Shown: positions 47,095 through 57,300 of the stretch, in pieces
How the letters are laid out: each line of letters starts with the position of its first letter
How positions within the stretch are numbered: the first letter of the stretch is position 1
Origin: JAVDCA01 sp035293985
GTDB taxonomy: Bacteria > Pseudomonadota > Alphaproteobacteria > Rhizobiales > Xanthobacteraceae
Length of the DNA: 64,000 nucleotides
Assembly: GCA_035293985.1 (NCBI GenBank)
Contig: DATGLS010000037.1
Location: 356,962-420,961 of the forward strand
Reading direction: 5' to 3'
Program-made: the position numbers and the translations under genes
Notes under the pieces: generated by a model
Databases searched by the model: none
The model's input: the letters and a program-made list of their open reading frames with translations, nothing else
What the model was told of the DNA's origin: nothing

Positions 47095-48404
47095 TGGGTC
47101 GCGGGCGCGGTCTTCGGCTTGGTGGCCGCTGCGGTCTTGGGATTAGCCTTCGGCTTCTTGGGCTTGGCCGGCTTGTCGGCCGTGGTATCGGCCTTCTTGT
47201 CGGTCTTGTCGCTCTTTTCGCTCTTGGGCTTCGCCGCCGTCTTCGGTCCGTGCTTCGTCTTCTTCTTGTTCGACTTCAGCAGCGCGGCATCGGCTTCGGC
47301 CTCGCCGCTGCCGGTCGGGCGCTGCGCGCCGGTGTAGACCACCATCGGCGGCACGTCGGCGAGCGGGTTGCCGGTGAGCAGCGAGCCGTGGGTCGAGCCC
47401 TTGAGGTCGGACAGCATGAAGGCGCGCTGCTGGTCGGTATCGCCGTTGTTGGTCGCCGCCGCTTCGTCTTCGTCGTCCTCGGCGGCCGGGCGCCGGCGGT
47501 GGTGGTTGCAGATCTCGTCATGCAGGTCGGGCGGCGCCGCATTGATCGGCTGCAGCGCGTCGACGGTGCCGAGCGAGGGCAGGAGCCAGCTCAGCCCGGT
47601 GCCGTTGTTGAATCCCTGCTCGAGCAGCGAAGCCGCCTTCGCGGTGCGCGCAGCCCCCGAGGGCGCGCCGAGCACGATCGCGATCAGCCGCCGGTCGCCC
47701 CGCGTGGCCGAGGCGATGAGATTGTAGCCGGCCGCGCAGATGAATCCGGTCTTCATGCCGTCGGCGCCCGGATACTGCAGCAGCAGCTTGTTGTAGTTGG
47801 TCATGACCCGCCGGCCGAACTTGATCGACGGGATGTGCCAGTAGAAATCCCATTGCGGGAAATCATGCATCAGGGCGCGCGAGAGGATGCCGAGGTCGCG
47901 CGCCGAGGTGATCTGGCCCTCGGCCGGCAGGCCGTTCGGGTTGACCCAGCTCGACTGGGTCATGCCGAGCCGCTGCGAAGTGGCGTTCATCTCGTCGGCG
48001 AACTTTTCGATCGAGCCGTCGACGCCCTCGGCGAGCACGACCGCGATATCGTTCGCCGAATGCACCAGCATCATCTTGAGCGCATTGTCGACGGTGACCT
48101 GGACGCCGGCGCGAAAGCCCATCTTCGAGGGCGCCTGCGCGACCGCATTGGGCGAGACGGTGAGCAGCGTGTCCATGCTGATGCGGCCGTCCTTGACGGC
48201 CTGCAGCACCACGTAGGTGGTCATCAGCTTGCTGAGCGAAGCCGGGTACCACGGGTAGGTGGCGTTCTCGGCCTGCAGCACCTTGCCACTCGCCGCATCG
48301 ATCAGCAGGATCGCCTCGGCGCTCGCCTGCACGGAGCCGGCCAGCGCGCCCGCCACGAGGCCGGCCGCGGCCGTCCGGGCGAAGAATCTCGATACTGCTG
48401 ACAC
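47091..48404 (-). CDS. D-alanyl-D-alanine carboxypeptidase (class C low-mass penicillin-binding protein)
   Basis: 437-residue periplasmic serine peptidase trimming peptidoglycan peptides. A Sec signal peptide ends near VQASAEA. Active-site motifs are SLSK (Ser56-Lys59), SAN (Ser116-Asn118) and KTG (218-220). After the peptidase domain there is a tail of about 100 residues very rich in Lys, Pro, Ala and Thr (KPKSEKSDKTDKKADTT and KPKKPKANPKTAAATKPK), which could contact the negatively charged wall or membrane. The tail differs from the family norm. It is translationally coupled to CobW. Confidence 0.92.
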   Translation of the reverse strand: MSAVSRFFARTAAAGLVAGALAGSVQASAEAILLIDAASGKVLQAENATYPWYPASLSKLMTTYVVLQAVKDGRISMDTLLTVSPNAVAQAPSKMGFRAGVQVTVDNALKMMLVHSANDIAVVLAEGVDGSIEKFADEMNATSQRLGMTQSSWVNPNGLPAEGQITSARDLGILSRALMHDFPQWDFYWHIPSIKFGRRVMTNYNKLLLQYPGADGMKTGFICAAGYNLIASATRGDRRLIAIVLGAPSGAARTAKAASLLEQGFNNGTGLSWLLPSLGTVDALQPINAAPPDLHDEICNHHRRRPAAEDDEDEAAATNNGDTDQQRAFMLSDLKGSTHGSLLTGNPLADVPPMVVYTGAQRPTGSGEAEADAALLKSNKKKTKHGPKTAAKPKSEKSDKTDKKADTTADKPAKPKKPKANPKTAAATKPKTAPATQ

Positions 48405-48614
48405 GATGTGCGGTCCCGCTCTGTACGGCCGTGGCGAAGACGAGATCGGCCGCTGGGCGGCCGGATACGTCGATTTTTAGCCCATCGCGGGCACCGGCGC
48501 AAAGCGCTGGCATTGACTGTCCCGCGTATTATGTTGGTTACCGACGAAAGCGACCAAAGTTCGGCAAGTTGGCGGCCCGCGAAAAGGGCAGCGCAGAGGC
48601 CGGAGGAGACGCAC

Positions 48615-49781
48615 ATGACCGCCTGCATCGTCGGATGGGCTCATACGCCCTTCGGCCGCCTCGACAGCGAGACGGTCGAGAGCCTCGTGGTGCGGGCCGC
48701 CGATGCGGCCCTCAAAGATGCCGGCATCGCAGCCGCGGATGTCGACGAGATTCTCCTCGGACATTTCAACGCAGGCTTCTCGGCTCAGGATTTTACCGCC
48801 TCTCTGGTGCTGCAGGCCTCGCCCGACCTGCGCTTCAAGCGCGCGACCCGCGTCGAGAATGCATGCGCGACCGGTTCCGCGGCCGTCCACCAGGGCCTCA
48901 AATCGATCGAGGCCAAGGCCGCGCGCATCGTGCTCGTCGTCGGCGTCGAGCAGATGACGACCACGCCCGGCCCGGAGATCGGTCGGAACCTGCTCAAGGC
49001 GTCCTATGTGCGTGAGGAAGCCGACATTGCGGGCGGGTTCGCCGGCATTTTCGGCAAGATCGCCGGGCTCTATTTCCAGAAATACGGCGACCAGTCGGAT
49101 GCGCTGGCACAGATCGCGGCGAAGAACCACAAGAACGGCGTCGCCAACCCCTATGCGCAGATCCGCAAGGACCTCGGCTTCGATTTCTGCCGCGCCGAAA
49201 GCGAGAAGAACCCGTTCGTCGCCGGGCCGCTCAAGCGCACCGATTGCGCGCTCGTCTCCGACGGCGCCGCCGCGCTGGTGCTCGCCAACGTCGAGACCGC
49301 GCTCGCGATGCGCAAGGCGGTGGCCCTGCGCGCCGCCGAGCACGTGCAGGATTTCCTGCCGATGTCGCGCCGCGACATCCTCAAGTTCGAGGGCTGCGCC
49401 GAGGCATGGAAGCGCGCGTTGGCACATGCCGGCGTCGGGCTCGGCGATCTTTCGTTCGCCGAGGTGCACGACTGCTTCACCATCGCGGAGCTGATCGAGT
49501 ACGAGGCGATGGGCCTCGTCGGCGAGGGCGAGGGGGCGCGCGCGATCGCGGAAGGCTGGACGCAGAAGGACGGGCGGCTGCCGATCAACCCGTCCGGCGG
49601 CCTCAAGGCCAAGGGCCACCCGATCGGCGCAACCGGCGTCTCCATGCACGCGCTCTGCGCCATGCAGCTCTGCGGCGCCGCCGGCGACATGCAGATCAAG
49701 GACGCCAAGCTCGCCGGCCTCTTCAACATGGGCGGCGCTGCCGTCGCGAACTACGTCAGCATCCTCGAACGGATCAAGTGA
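48615..49781 (+). CDS. Thiolase family protein (acetyl-CoA acetyltransferase / SCP-x-like)
   Basis: 388-residue thiolase. The acylated Cys is in VENACATGSAAV and the active-site His in EVHDCFTIAEL; the C-terminal motif is GGLKAKGHPIGATGVSMH. The lack of the classical CxG near the end and the HDCF context favour the SCP-x/thiolase-like group, which often cleaves branched or aromatic acyl-CoAs. CGGAGGAG precedes ATG 48615. It is followed after 37 bases by a Bug receptor gene, which suggests a catabolic uptake-and-degradation pair. Confidence 0.9.
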   Translation: MTACIVGWAHTPFGRLDSETVESLVVRAADAALKDAGIAAADVDEILLGHFNAGFSAQDFTASLVLQASPDLRFKRATRVENACATGSAAVHQGLKSIEAKAARIVLVVGVEQMTTTPGPEIGRNLLKASYVREEADIAGGFAGIFGKIAGLYFQKYGDQSDALAQIAAKNHKNGVANPYAQIRKDLGFDFCRAESEKNPFVAGPLKRTDCALVSDGAAALVLANVETALAMRKAVALRAAEHVQDFLPMSRRDILKFEGCAEAWKRALAHAGVGLGDLSFAEVHDCFTIAELIEYEAMGLVGEGEGARAIAEGWTQKDGRLPINPSGGLKAKGHPIGATGVSMHALCAMQLCGAAGDMQIKDAKLAGLFNMGGAAVANYVSILERIK

Positions 49782-49818
49782 TCATCTTTTCGTCCCCCGG
49801 GCCGGGGAGGGGCAAGTC

Positions 49819-50784
49819 ATGGTCACTCGACGACACATGCTCGCAGCCGCGCTCGCCAGCGCTGTGGCATGCCCCGCCCGCGCCACCACTTACCCCGACC
49901 GGCTCATCAAGCTCGTCGTCCCGTTCACACCCGGCGGCCCGGTCGACGTGATGGCGCGGCTCGTCGGTCAGTACCTGTCGGCGAAGCTCGGCCAGCCCGT
50001 GGTCGTCGAGAATCGCCCGGGCGTCGGCGGCACGCTCGCCTCGAAGCTCGTCGCCAGCGCGGACCCCGACGGCTACACGCTCCTGTTCGCGAGCGCCGGC
50101 TCGCTCGCGATCAGCCCGTCGCTCTACCGGAACATCGGCTACGATCCGATCGCCGCCTTCGCGCCCGTCGCCATGGTCGCCAACCATCCGCTCGCGATGG
50201 TGGTGCATCCGAGCGTGCCGGCGCACTCAGTCGCCGAGCTGGTCGCTTACGCCAAGGCCAATCCCGGCAAGCTCAACTACGGCGCGCCGATCGGCACGCC
50301 GCCGCAGCTCATGGGCGAGCTGTTTCGCACGCTCGCCGGCATCGACGTCGTGCTCGTGCCCTACAAGGGCGCGGCGCCCGCGCTCACCGATCTCCTCGCC
50401 GGCCGCACCCAGATGACGATCCTCTCGACCGCTGTCATCGTGCCGCCCATCCTCGCCGGCAAGCTGCGCGCGCTCGCGGTGACGAGCGGCACGCGCTGGC
50501 ACGAGCTGCCCGACGTTCAGACCATGACGGAGGCGGGCTTCGCCGGCTTCCCGCAGGGCTCGTGGACCGCGGTCGTGGCGCCCGCCGGCACGCCGCCCGC
50601 CGTCATCGCCAAGCTCAATGGCACCATCAACGAGGGGCTGCGTTCATCCGAGCTGCGCGACGCCTTCGTCAAGATCGGGGCGGAGGTCAAGATCGACACG
50701 CCGCAGCAGCTCGGCACGCTCCTGACGGAGGAGCTGCGCAAGTGGGCCGAGGTCGTAAAATCCTCCGGCATCACGGTCAATTGA
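49819..50784 (+). CDS. Tripartite tricarboxylate transporter (Bug) periplasmic receptor
   Basis: 321 residues. A short twin-arginine-like signal (VTRRHMLAAALASAVACPARA) has RR but not the full TAT consensus; the mature domain begins YPDRLIKLVVPFTPGGPVDV. Motifs are VVVENRPGVGGTLASKLVA, PDGYTLLFASAGSLAISPSLY, VPYKGAAPALTDLLAGRTQM and APAGTPPAVIAKLNGTINEG. It is co-directional with the thiolase and orphan with respect to TctAB. Confidence 0.9.
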   Translation: MVTRRHMLAAALASAVACPARATTYPDRLIKLVVPFTPGGPVDVMARLVGQYLSAKLGQPVVVENRPGVGGTLASKLVASADPDGYTLLFASAGSLAISPSLYRNIGYDPIAAFAPVAMVANHPLAMVVHPSVPAHSVAELVAYAKANPGKLNYGAPIGTPPQLMGELFRTLAGIDVVLVPYKGAAPALTDLLAGRTQMTILSTAVIVPPILAGKLRALAVTSGTRWHELPDVQTMTEAGFAGFPQGSWTAVVAPAGTPPAVIAKLNGTINEGLRSSELRDAFVKIGAEVKIDTPQQLGTLLTEELRKWAEVVKSSGITVN

Positions 50785-50810
50785 GGATAGTACGTCTGAA
50801 GACAGCGACG

Positions 50811-51152
50811 TCATCCATCCACCTCGCCGACGACCGGGCGCAAATCGAGCTGGTCGATCAGCCTTGACCGCTCTGCTTCGGCGCGCGCCACGTCGGCCGC
50901 CATCTGTTTCGCGGTCGACGCGTTCGTGCCGGAGACCACGATCCCGCCGATGAAGGCGATCACCGCCGCCATCATGACGACGGGATCGAAGCGCACAACC
51001 GCGATCAGCAACAGCAGCAGCGTCACGGCGCCGACCGCGATCGCGATCTTCGCCGCGAATATGATCTTGCGGCAGCGCTCGATACGCTCGGCGAGATCAT
51101 CGATGCGCGCCTCGAGCGCGGCGATCTGCGCGTGTGGGTCGATGTCATCCAT
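50811..51152 (-). CDS. Small membrane protein of unknown function
   Basis: 113 residues. An N-terminal coiled-coil-like stretch (QIAALEARIDDLAERIERCR) is followed by two hydrophobic segments (IAIAVGAVTLLLLLIAVV and VVMMAAVIAFIGGIVVSG) and a second charged helix. It could be a small inner-membrane coiled-coil protein. ATG 51152 is used; the longer frame extends into a family E repeat. No family recognised. Confidence 0.6.
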   Translation of the reverse strand: MDDIDPHAQIAALEARIDDLAERIERCRKIIFAAKIAIAVGAVTLLLLLIAVVRFDPVVMMAAVIAFIGGIVVSGTNASTAKQMAADVARAEAERSRLIDQLDLRPVVGEVDG

Positions 51153-51162
51153 ATCCGCCGCC

Positions 51163-51262
51163 GTCATTGCGAGCGAAGCGAAGCAATCTCGTTCTGCTTG
51201 CAACATGCATTTGCGGCGCGACATTGCTTCGTCGGGCTGCGCCCTCCTCGCAACGACGAGGG
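51163..51262. repeat. Palindromic repeat family E
   Basis: CATTGCGAGCGAAGCGAAGC mirrors GGGCTGCGCCCTCCTCGCAA, with AGCAATCTCG and GACATTGCTTCG inside. It separates the small membrane protein gene from the glucan-exporter stop at 51265. Confidence 0.75.
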
Positions 51263-51264
51263 CC

Positions 51265-53055
51265 TCACTCGGCCGCCTTGACGGTCATCGGCTCGCCGGC
51301 GGTTGCGCGCACCATGAACTGCGCGCGCGCAAGCTCGGCGAAGCGGCCGTTCCTCGCCACCAGCTCGTCGAAATTGCCGCTTTCGATGACGCGGCCCTGG
51401 TCGAGCATCAGGATGCGGGTCGCGTTGCGCACGGTCGAGAGCCGGTGCGCGATCACGAAGGTCGTGCGGTGCTTCATCACCTCGTCGAGCGCGGCCTGCA
51501 CCTTGGCCTCGGTCGCGGCGTCGAGCGCGCTCGTCGCTTCGTCAAGAATGAGCACGGGCGGATCCTTGAGCAGCGCGCGCGCGATCGAGAGTCGCTGGCG
51601 CTCGCCGCCTGAGAGCGCGCGGCCGCGCTCGCCGACGGTCGCGGCAAAACCGTCCGGGTTGCGCTCGATGAACTCGAGCGCCTGCGCGCGCAGGCAGGCG
51701 TCGCGCATCTCGGCCTCGGTCGCGTCCGCCTTGCCGGCCTGCAGGTTCTCGGCGATCGAGCGGTTGAACAAGAGTGCTTCCTGGAAGACCACGCCGATGT
51801 TGTGGCGCAGCGCCGAGAGCTTGAGCCCGCGCACGTCCATGCCGTCGATCTTGATGCTGCCGGACTGCGGATCGAACGCCCGATGCAGCAGCGCGAGCGC
51901 GGTCGACTTGCCGGCTCCGGTCGCGCCGACGAGCGCGATCGTCTCGCCCGGCAGCGCCGTGAAGGTGAGGTCGGCGACCGCGGCGCGCTTGCCGTCATAG
52001 GAGAACGAGACGTCGGCGAACTCGACCATGCCGCGCAGCCGGCCGGGATCGATGGCGTCGCGTCGGTCGCGCACCGCCGGCTCGGTGTCGAGCACGTTGA
52101 AGAACTCGCGCAGCCGTGGCGCGTCCATGAACAGCTTGTTGATGAAGCGCACGAACCGCTCGAGCTGACCGATCAGCAGCACCGCGAAGTTCATGAACAT
52201 CACGATGTCGCCGAGCGAGGCATCGCCGCGGTAGTGCAGGAAGATGCCGCAGACGAAGATCGCGAGCAGCGTGAGCGTGGTCGAGGCGCGGGTGAGCACC
52301 GCGACCAGCGCCCACCACGAGAGCACCGGGATCTGCGCCGCCAGCAGGTTGTCGACGACGTTGCGCAGGCCGCTGACTTCCGCCTCGATGCGCGCGTAAC
52401 CCTGCACCAGCGCGATGTTGCCGAGCGTGTCGGAGGCGCGCTCGGCGAGGTCGGAATAGTGGCGCTCGACCGTGCGCTGCAGCGTGTCGGTCTTGGCGGC
52501 GACGAGAGCGGTCAGGGCGCCGAACACGGCGGCGACCACCATCAGCGTCAGCCCCAGGCGCCAGTTGAGCATGAGCGACAGCGGCAGGATCACCAGGATC
52601 ATCGCGGCGGCCGCGAAGCTGTCGCGGAAGAAGTCGAGCCACAGGCTCCACAGCGCGTCGGTGCCGGCGAGCATCACCTTCATCAGGCGGCCCGAATGGG
52701 CGCCGCCATGAAAGCTCAGCGGGAGCTGGAGCACATGCTCGAAATAGGAGGTGAGCACCGCGTGGCGGCGGCGGTGCGACAGACGATCCGCATGCAACGC
52801 GACCGTGACGCCGGCCGCGATCGAAAAGAGACCGAACCCGACCCAGGCGGCCAGCAGGCCGATGATCGTACCGGCCGGGGCATGGGTGCCGACGCGCTCG
52901 GCCCCCGCGAGCGCATCGATGATGCGGCCGAATAGTACGGGCTCGGCGAACTGCGAACCGGCCAGCGCCAGGTTCCCGAGCGCGAGCAGCCACCCGAGCC
53001 GCGCCTCGGGACCGAGCAGGGCGAGCACGCGGGCATAGATGCGCAACAAATCCAT
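51265..53055 (-). CDS. ndvA: ABC exporter, cyclic beta-1,2-glucan NdvA/ChvA-type
   Basis: 596-residue fused permease-ATPase half transporter (type IV ABC exporter), working as a homodimer. The membrane domain (residues ~1-300) carries FAEPVLFGRIIDAL and the LSWWALVAVLTRAS segment that match NdvA/ChvA; the ATPase carries GATGAGKST, LSGGERQRLSIARAL and VLILDEATSALD. In rhizobia it exports cyclic beta-glucan to the periplasm. The glucan synthase gene ndvB is not in the window. ATG 53055 is chosen; the open frame continues upstream without a ribosome site. Confidence 0.85.
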   Translation of the reverse strand: MDLLRIYARVLALLGPEARLGWLLALGNLALAGSQFAEPVLFGRIIDALAGAERVGTHAPAGTIIGLLAAWVGFGLFSIAAGVTVALHADRLSHRRRHAVLTSYFEHVLQLPLSFHGGAHSGRLMKVMLAGTDALWSLWLDFFRDSFAAAAMILVILPLSLMLNWRLGLTLMVVAAVFGALTALVAAKTDTLQRTVERHYSDLAERASDTLGNIALVQGYARIEAEVSGLRNVVDNLLAAQIPVLSWWALVAVLTRASTTLTLLAIFVCGIFLHYRGDASLGDIVMFMNFAVLLIGQLERFVRFINKLFMDAPRLREFFNVLDTEPAVRDRRDAIDPGRLRGMVEFADVSFSYDGKRAAVADLTFTALPGETIALVGATGAGKSTALALLHRAFDPQSGSIKIDGMDVRGLKLSALRHNIGVVFQEALLFNRSIAENLQAGKADATEAEMRDACLRAQALEFIERNPDGFAATVGERGRALSGGERQRLSIARALLKDPPVLILDEATSALDAATEAKVQAALDEVMKHRTTFVIAHRLSTVRNATRILMLDQGRVIESGNFDELVARNGRFAELARAQFMVRATAGEPMTVKAAE

Positions 53056-53341
53056 GGGGATAGCCGAACGGATAGCCAAGTCCTGAGTTGCCCGCAAGCT
53101 TAGCGCATTTTGCTCCGGCTGCATCCCCTCCGAAGGATCGGCCCGCCGGCACCACGGCGGACGCGGCACAGCCTGCACAAGCCGCATACCCGAATCCGCG
53201 TAAACCTGTTTGTGGAATCAACCAATGGATGCAATAACGAGATCCGGGTGTAATTTGCTGCTGTGCGCGCAGGGGGCACGGGCGGGGTGTTGCCGTGACA
53301 TCATTTCTGTTGGCCCGGCGCAAATCGGGCATGGCTGTTCT

Positions 53342-54217
53342 ATGACCAATATTCCGACCGAGCTTCTCCGTACCTTCGTCGCGGTCGTCGACATGCGCAG
53401 CTTCACCCGGGCTGCCCAGTCGCTCGGCATCACACAGCCGGCGGTGAGCGCTCAGGTCAAGCGGCTGCAGCAGCTGCTCGGCGGTGAGCTGATGGACAAG
53501 AGCGCGCCCGGCGTCCTGCTGACCCCGCTCGGGGAGAGCGTGCTCGGCTCGGCGCGCCGCTTGCTTGCGATCAACGACCAGATCCTCGCCCTCGCGGCCG
53601 AGCCGGCTGTGACGGCGGAGACGATCCGCGTTGGGCTGCCCGGCGACTTCATCGGCGAGGTCCTGTGGCGCACCGTCGTGCGCAACCAGGAGGCGCGGCC
53701 CGGCATCGGCTTTCACCTCAAGAGCTGCCCGAGCGATCTCCTGGCGCGCGATATCCGCCAGGGCGAGCTCGACGTCGCGGTGGTCGTCTCGGGCGGCGAG
53801 CGCCACACCGTCGCCCGCTATGGCTGGACCGAGCCGATGCTCTGGGTGCGCTCGGCGCTGACCCGGATCGACCCGCAAGCCCCGGTGCCGCTGGTGAGCC
53901 ACGGGGACAAGTGCGTGATGCATCGCCATGTCGTCGATGCGCTCGATGGCGCCGGCCGCGCCTACAAACTCGCGTTCACCGAGACGAGCATCACCAGCCT
54001 CGTCACGGCGGTCGGCGCAGGCCTCGGCGTCATGGCGCTGCCGCGCTGCGCCTCGCTGCCCGCCGACCTCGCGGTCTGGGATGACGCGCCGCTGCCGCGG
54101 ATCCCGCCGATCGTATGTAACGTGTATGTGCGATCCGGCGCCGACGAATCCGCCGATCGCTTTGCGCAGGAGCTTGCGCAGGCTTTTGCGCAAGGACGGG
54201 GCACAACTCGGGCATGA
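53342..54217 (+). CDS. LysR family transcriptional regulator
   Basis: 291-residue LTTR. The winged HTH is FVAVVDMRSFTRAAQSLGIT with the recognition helix QPAVSAQVKRLQQLLGGEL. The effector domain includes RVGLPGDFIGEVLWRTVV and AVGAGLGVMALPRC. It lies just before putA on the same strand (120-base gap). LysR genes usually regulate a divergent target, so a putA link is only suggested; alphaproteobacterial putA is more often controlled by an Lrp-type PutR. Confidence 0.88.
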   Translation: MTNIPTELLRTFVAVVDMRSFTRAAQSLGITQPAVSAQVKRLQQLLGGELMDKSAPGVLLTPLGESVLGSARRLLAINDQILALAAEPAVTAETIRVGLPGDFIGEVLWRTVVRNQEARPGIGFHLKSCPSDLLARDIRQGELDVAVVVSGGERHTVARYGWTEPMLWVRSALTRIDPQAPVPLVSHGDKCVMHRHVVDALDGAGRAYKLAFTETSITSLVTAVGAGLGVMALPRCASLPADLAVWDDAPLPRIPPIVCNVYVRSGADESADRFAQELAQAFAQGRGTTRA

Positions 54218-54337
54218 CCGAGCCGCAAAGCCGGGCACGCAGTTGCGGGTGACCGCCGCAGGGGCCATTTTCCCCTGGCACCTGACGCGCGGCCGAATCG
54301 GCCACCGCGATCCGAGAACGGCTAGCTGCGAGTTTCG

Positions 54338-57300
54338 ATGCCCGCGGAATCCATGGCTGCCCCGGCATCTCCACCCGATCCTGCGGATGCGCCGCCGTTT
54401 CGGGCGCCCTATGCCGCGGCCGACGAGGAGCTTGCCGCCGCCTTCTTGGCGCAGGCCGCAAGATCGCCGGCCGCGGAGGCGCGCATCGACATCCGCGCCA
54501 CCCGCCTGATCGAGGCGATCCGCGCCCGTGCCGGCGGTGTCGGCGGCATCGAGGATTTCCTCCACGAATATTCGCTCTCCACCAGGGAGGGCCTCGCCCT
54601 CATGGTCCTCGCCGAGGCGCTGCTGCGTGTGCCCGACAACGCGACCGCCGACCGGCTGATCGAGGACAAGCTCGCGTCGGCCGATTTCACCCGCCACGAG
54701 GTGCGCTCCGACGCCCTGCTGGTGACGGCGTCGGCCTGGGCGCTCGGGCTCTCGGCGCGAATCATCCAGGCGCATGAGACCCCTGAATCGATCGTCGCCG
54801 GCCTGATCGGGAGGCTCGGCCTGCCGGCGGTGCGCGCCGCGACCCGCCGCGCCATGCGGCTCCTCGGCTCGCATTTCGTCCTCGGCCAGAGCATCGACGA
54901 GGCGCTCGACCGCGCGGCCGCCAGCGGCGCCGCGCGTTATTCGTTCGACATGCTGGGCGAGGGCGCCCGCACCGCGCACGACGCCGCGCGCTATTTCGCG
55001 GCCTACGCGGCGGCGATCGAGGCGATCGGCCGCAACAGCGGCAACCGCCCGCTGCCCGACCGGCACGGCATCTCGGTGAAGCTATCCGCCCTGCATCCGC
55101 GCTTCGAGGCGGTCTCGCGCGAGCGCGTCCTGCGCGAGCTCGTGCCGCGCGTGATCGAGCTCGCTCGCGCGGCCAAATCCTACGATCTCAATTTCACCGT
55201 CGACGCCGAGGAGGCCGACCGGCTCGAGCTCGCGCTCGACGTCATCGCGCGCACGCTCGCTGATTCCTCGCTCTCGGGTTGGGACGGCTTCGGTCTCGCG
55301 ATCCAGGCCTATCAGAAGCGCAGCCTCGCGGTGATCGACTGGGTCGCGGCGCTCGCCGAGAAATATGATCGCCGGCTGATGGTGCGGCTCGTCAAGGGCG
55401 CCTATTGGGACACCGAGGTCAAGCGCGCCCAGGAGCGCGGGCTGGCCGACTATCCGGTGTTCACCCGTAAGGCGATGACCGATCTATGCTACGTCGCCTG
55501 CGTGAAGAAGCTGCTGGCCGCCCGGCCGCGCCTCTTTCCCCAGTTCGCGACCCACAACGCGCTCACCGCCGCGACCGTGATCGAGGAGGCAGGCGGGGTC
55601 GACGGCTACGAGTTCCAGCGCCTGCACGGCATGGGCGAGGCGCTCTACGCGGCGCTCACGGACGAGACGCCGGCGGCCGCCTGCCGCGTCTATGCGCCGG
55701 TCGGCGGCCATCGCGATCTTCTCGCCTATCTGGTGCGGCGGCTGCTCGAGAACGGCGCCAACTCGTCCTTCGTCTCCGTCGCGGCCGACCCCGCCGTGCC
55801 GATCGCCGACATACTCAAGCGCCCGCAGGCCTGGATCGGGCACGCACAGCACGCGCGTCATCCGAAGATCCCGCTGCCGCGCGACCTCTACGGCAAGCGC
55901 CGCAAGAATTCCGCCGGCGTCGAGCTCGGCGACCGGGCGAGCCTCGGGAGCCTACTGGCCGATGTCCGCGGCGCGGCGACGCGATCGTATGCGGCCGCGC
56001 CGCTGGTCGACGGCGTGGCGCTCGCGGGCCGCTCGCGCGCGGTCACCTCGCCGATTGACGGCATGACGATCGGGACGGTCAACGAGGGCGACGACGCGAT
56101 CGTCATTTCGGCGATGGCGGCGGCCGCGGCCGGCTTCCCCGATTGGAACGCGATCGCGCGCGAGACCCGCGCCACCGCGCTGATGCGCGCTGGCGACCTG
56201 ATCGAGCAGCAGCGTGGCCGCCTCATCTGGCTGCTGCAGGCCGAGGCCGGCAAGACCCTCGACGATGCGCTCGCCGAAGTGCGCGAGGCCGCGGACCTCT
56301 GTCGCTACTACGCATCCGAGCTCCTGTGCACGCTCGCGCCGGCCGCGCTGCCGGGGCCGACCGGCGAGAGCAACGAGCTGCGCTACCGCGGCCGCGGTGT
56401 CTTCGTCTGCATCAGCCCGTGGAACTTCCCGCTTGCGATCTTCACCGGCCAGGTCGCCGCCGCGCTCGCCGCCGGAAACGCGGTGGTGGCGAAGCCCGCC
56501 GAGCAGACCCCCTTGATCGCCGCCGAGGCGGTGCGGCTGCTCCACGCGGCGGGCATCTCGTCGCGCGCCCTGCACCTCGTGCCGGGCGACGGTGGCGTCG
56601 GCGCCCGCCTCGTCGCCGACCAGCGGGTCGCCGGCGTCGCCTTCACGGGCTCGACCGAGGTGGCGCGCAACATCAACCGGACGCTCGCCGGCCGGCACGG
56701 GCCGATCGTGCCACTGATCGCCGAGACCGGCGGCATCAATGCGATGATCGTCGACGCCACGGCGCTGCCCGAGCAGGTGACCGACGACGTGCTGACCTCG
56801 AGCTTCCGCTCCGCCGGCCAGCGCTGCTCGGCGCTGCGGCTGCTCTGTGTCCAGGACGACGTCGCGGATCGCGTGATCGCGATGATCGCCGGCGCCGCGC
56901 GCGAGCTCGCCCTGGGAGACCCACGCGAGCCCAAAATCCATGTCGGCCCGGTGATCGAGGCCGAGGCGAAGGCGCGGCTCGATCGCTGGATCGCCGACGC
57001 GGAGGGGCAGGGCCGCCTGGTCTACCGCTGGGACGCCGATCGCCCGCTGCCGTCGACCGGCACCTATGTGCCGCCCGCGATCATCACGCTCGACCGCGCG
57101 CGCGATCTGCGGGAGGAAGTATTCGGCCCCATCCTCCACGTCGTGCGCTACCGGGCCGACGAGCTCGACGGGCTCGTCGACGACATCGCGGCGAACGGCT
57201 TCGGCCTCACCCTCGGCATCCATTCGCGCATCGACGAAACCGCCGCCCGCATCGCGGCGCGGCTGCCGCACGGAAATGTCTACGTCAATCGCAACATGAT

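Noticed and set aside
51995..55066. A 1023-codon minus-strand frame across the LysR gene and the start of putA
   Set aside because: It conflicts with the NdvA-type, LysR and PutA genes, all of which have clear family motifs; the long frame reflects high GC content.
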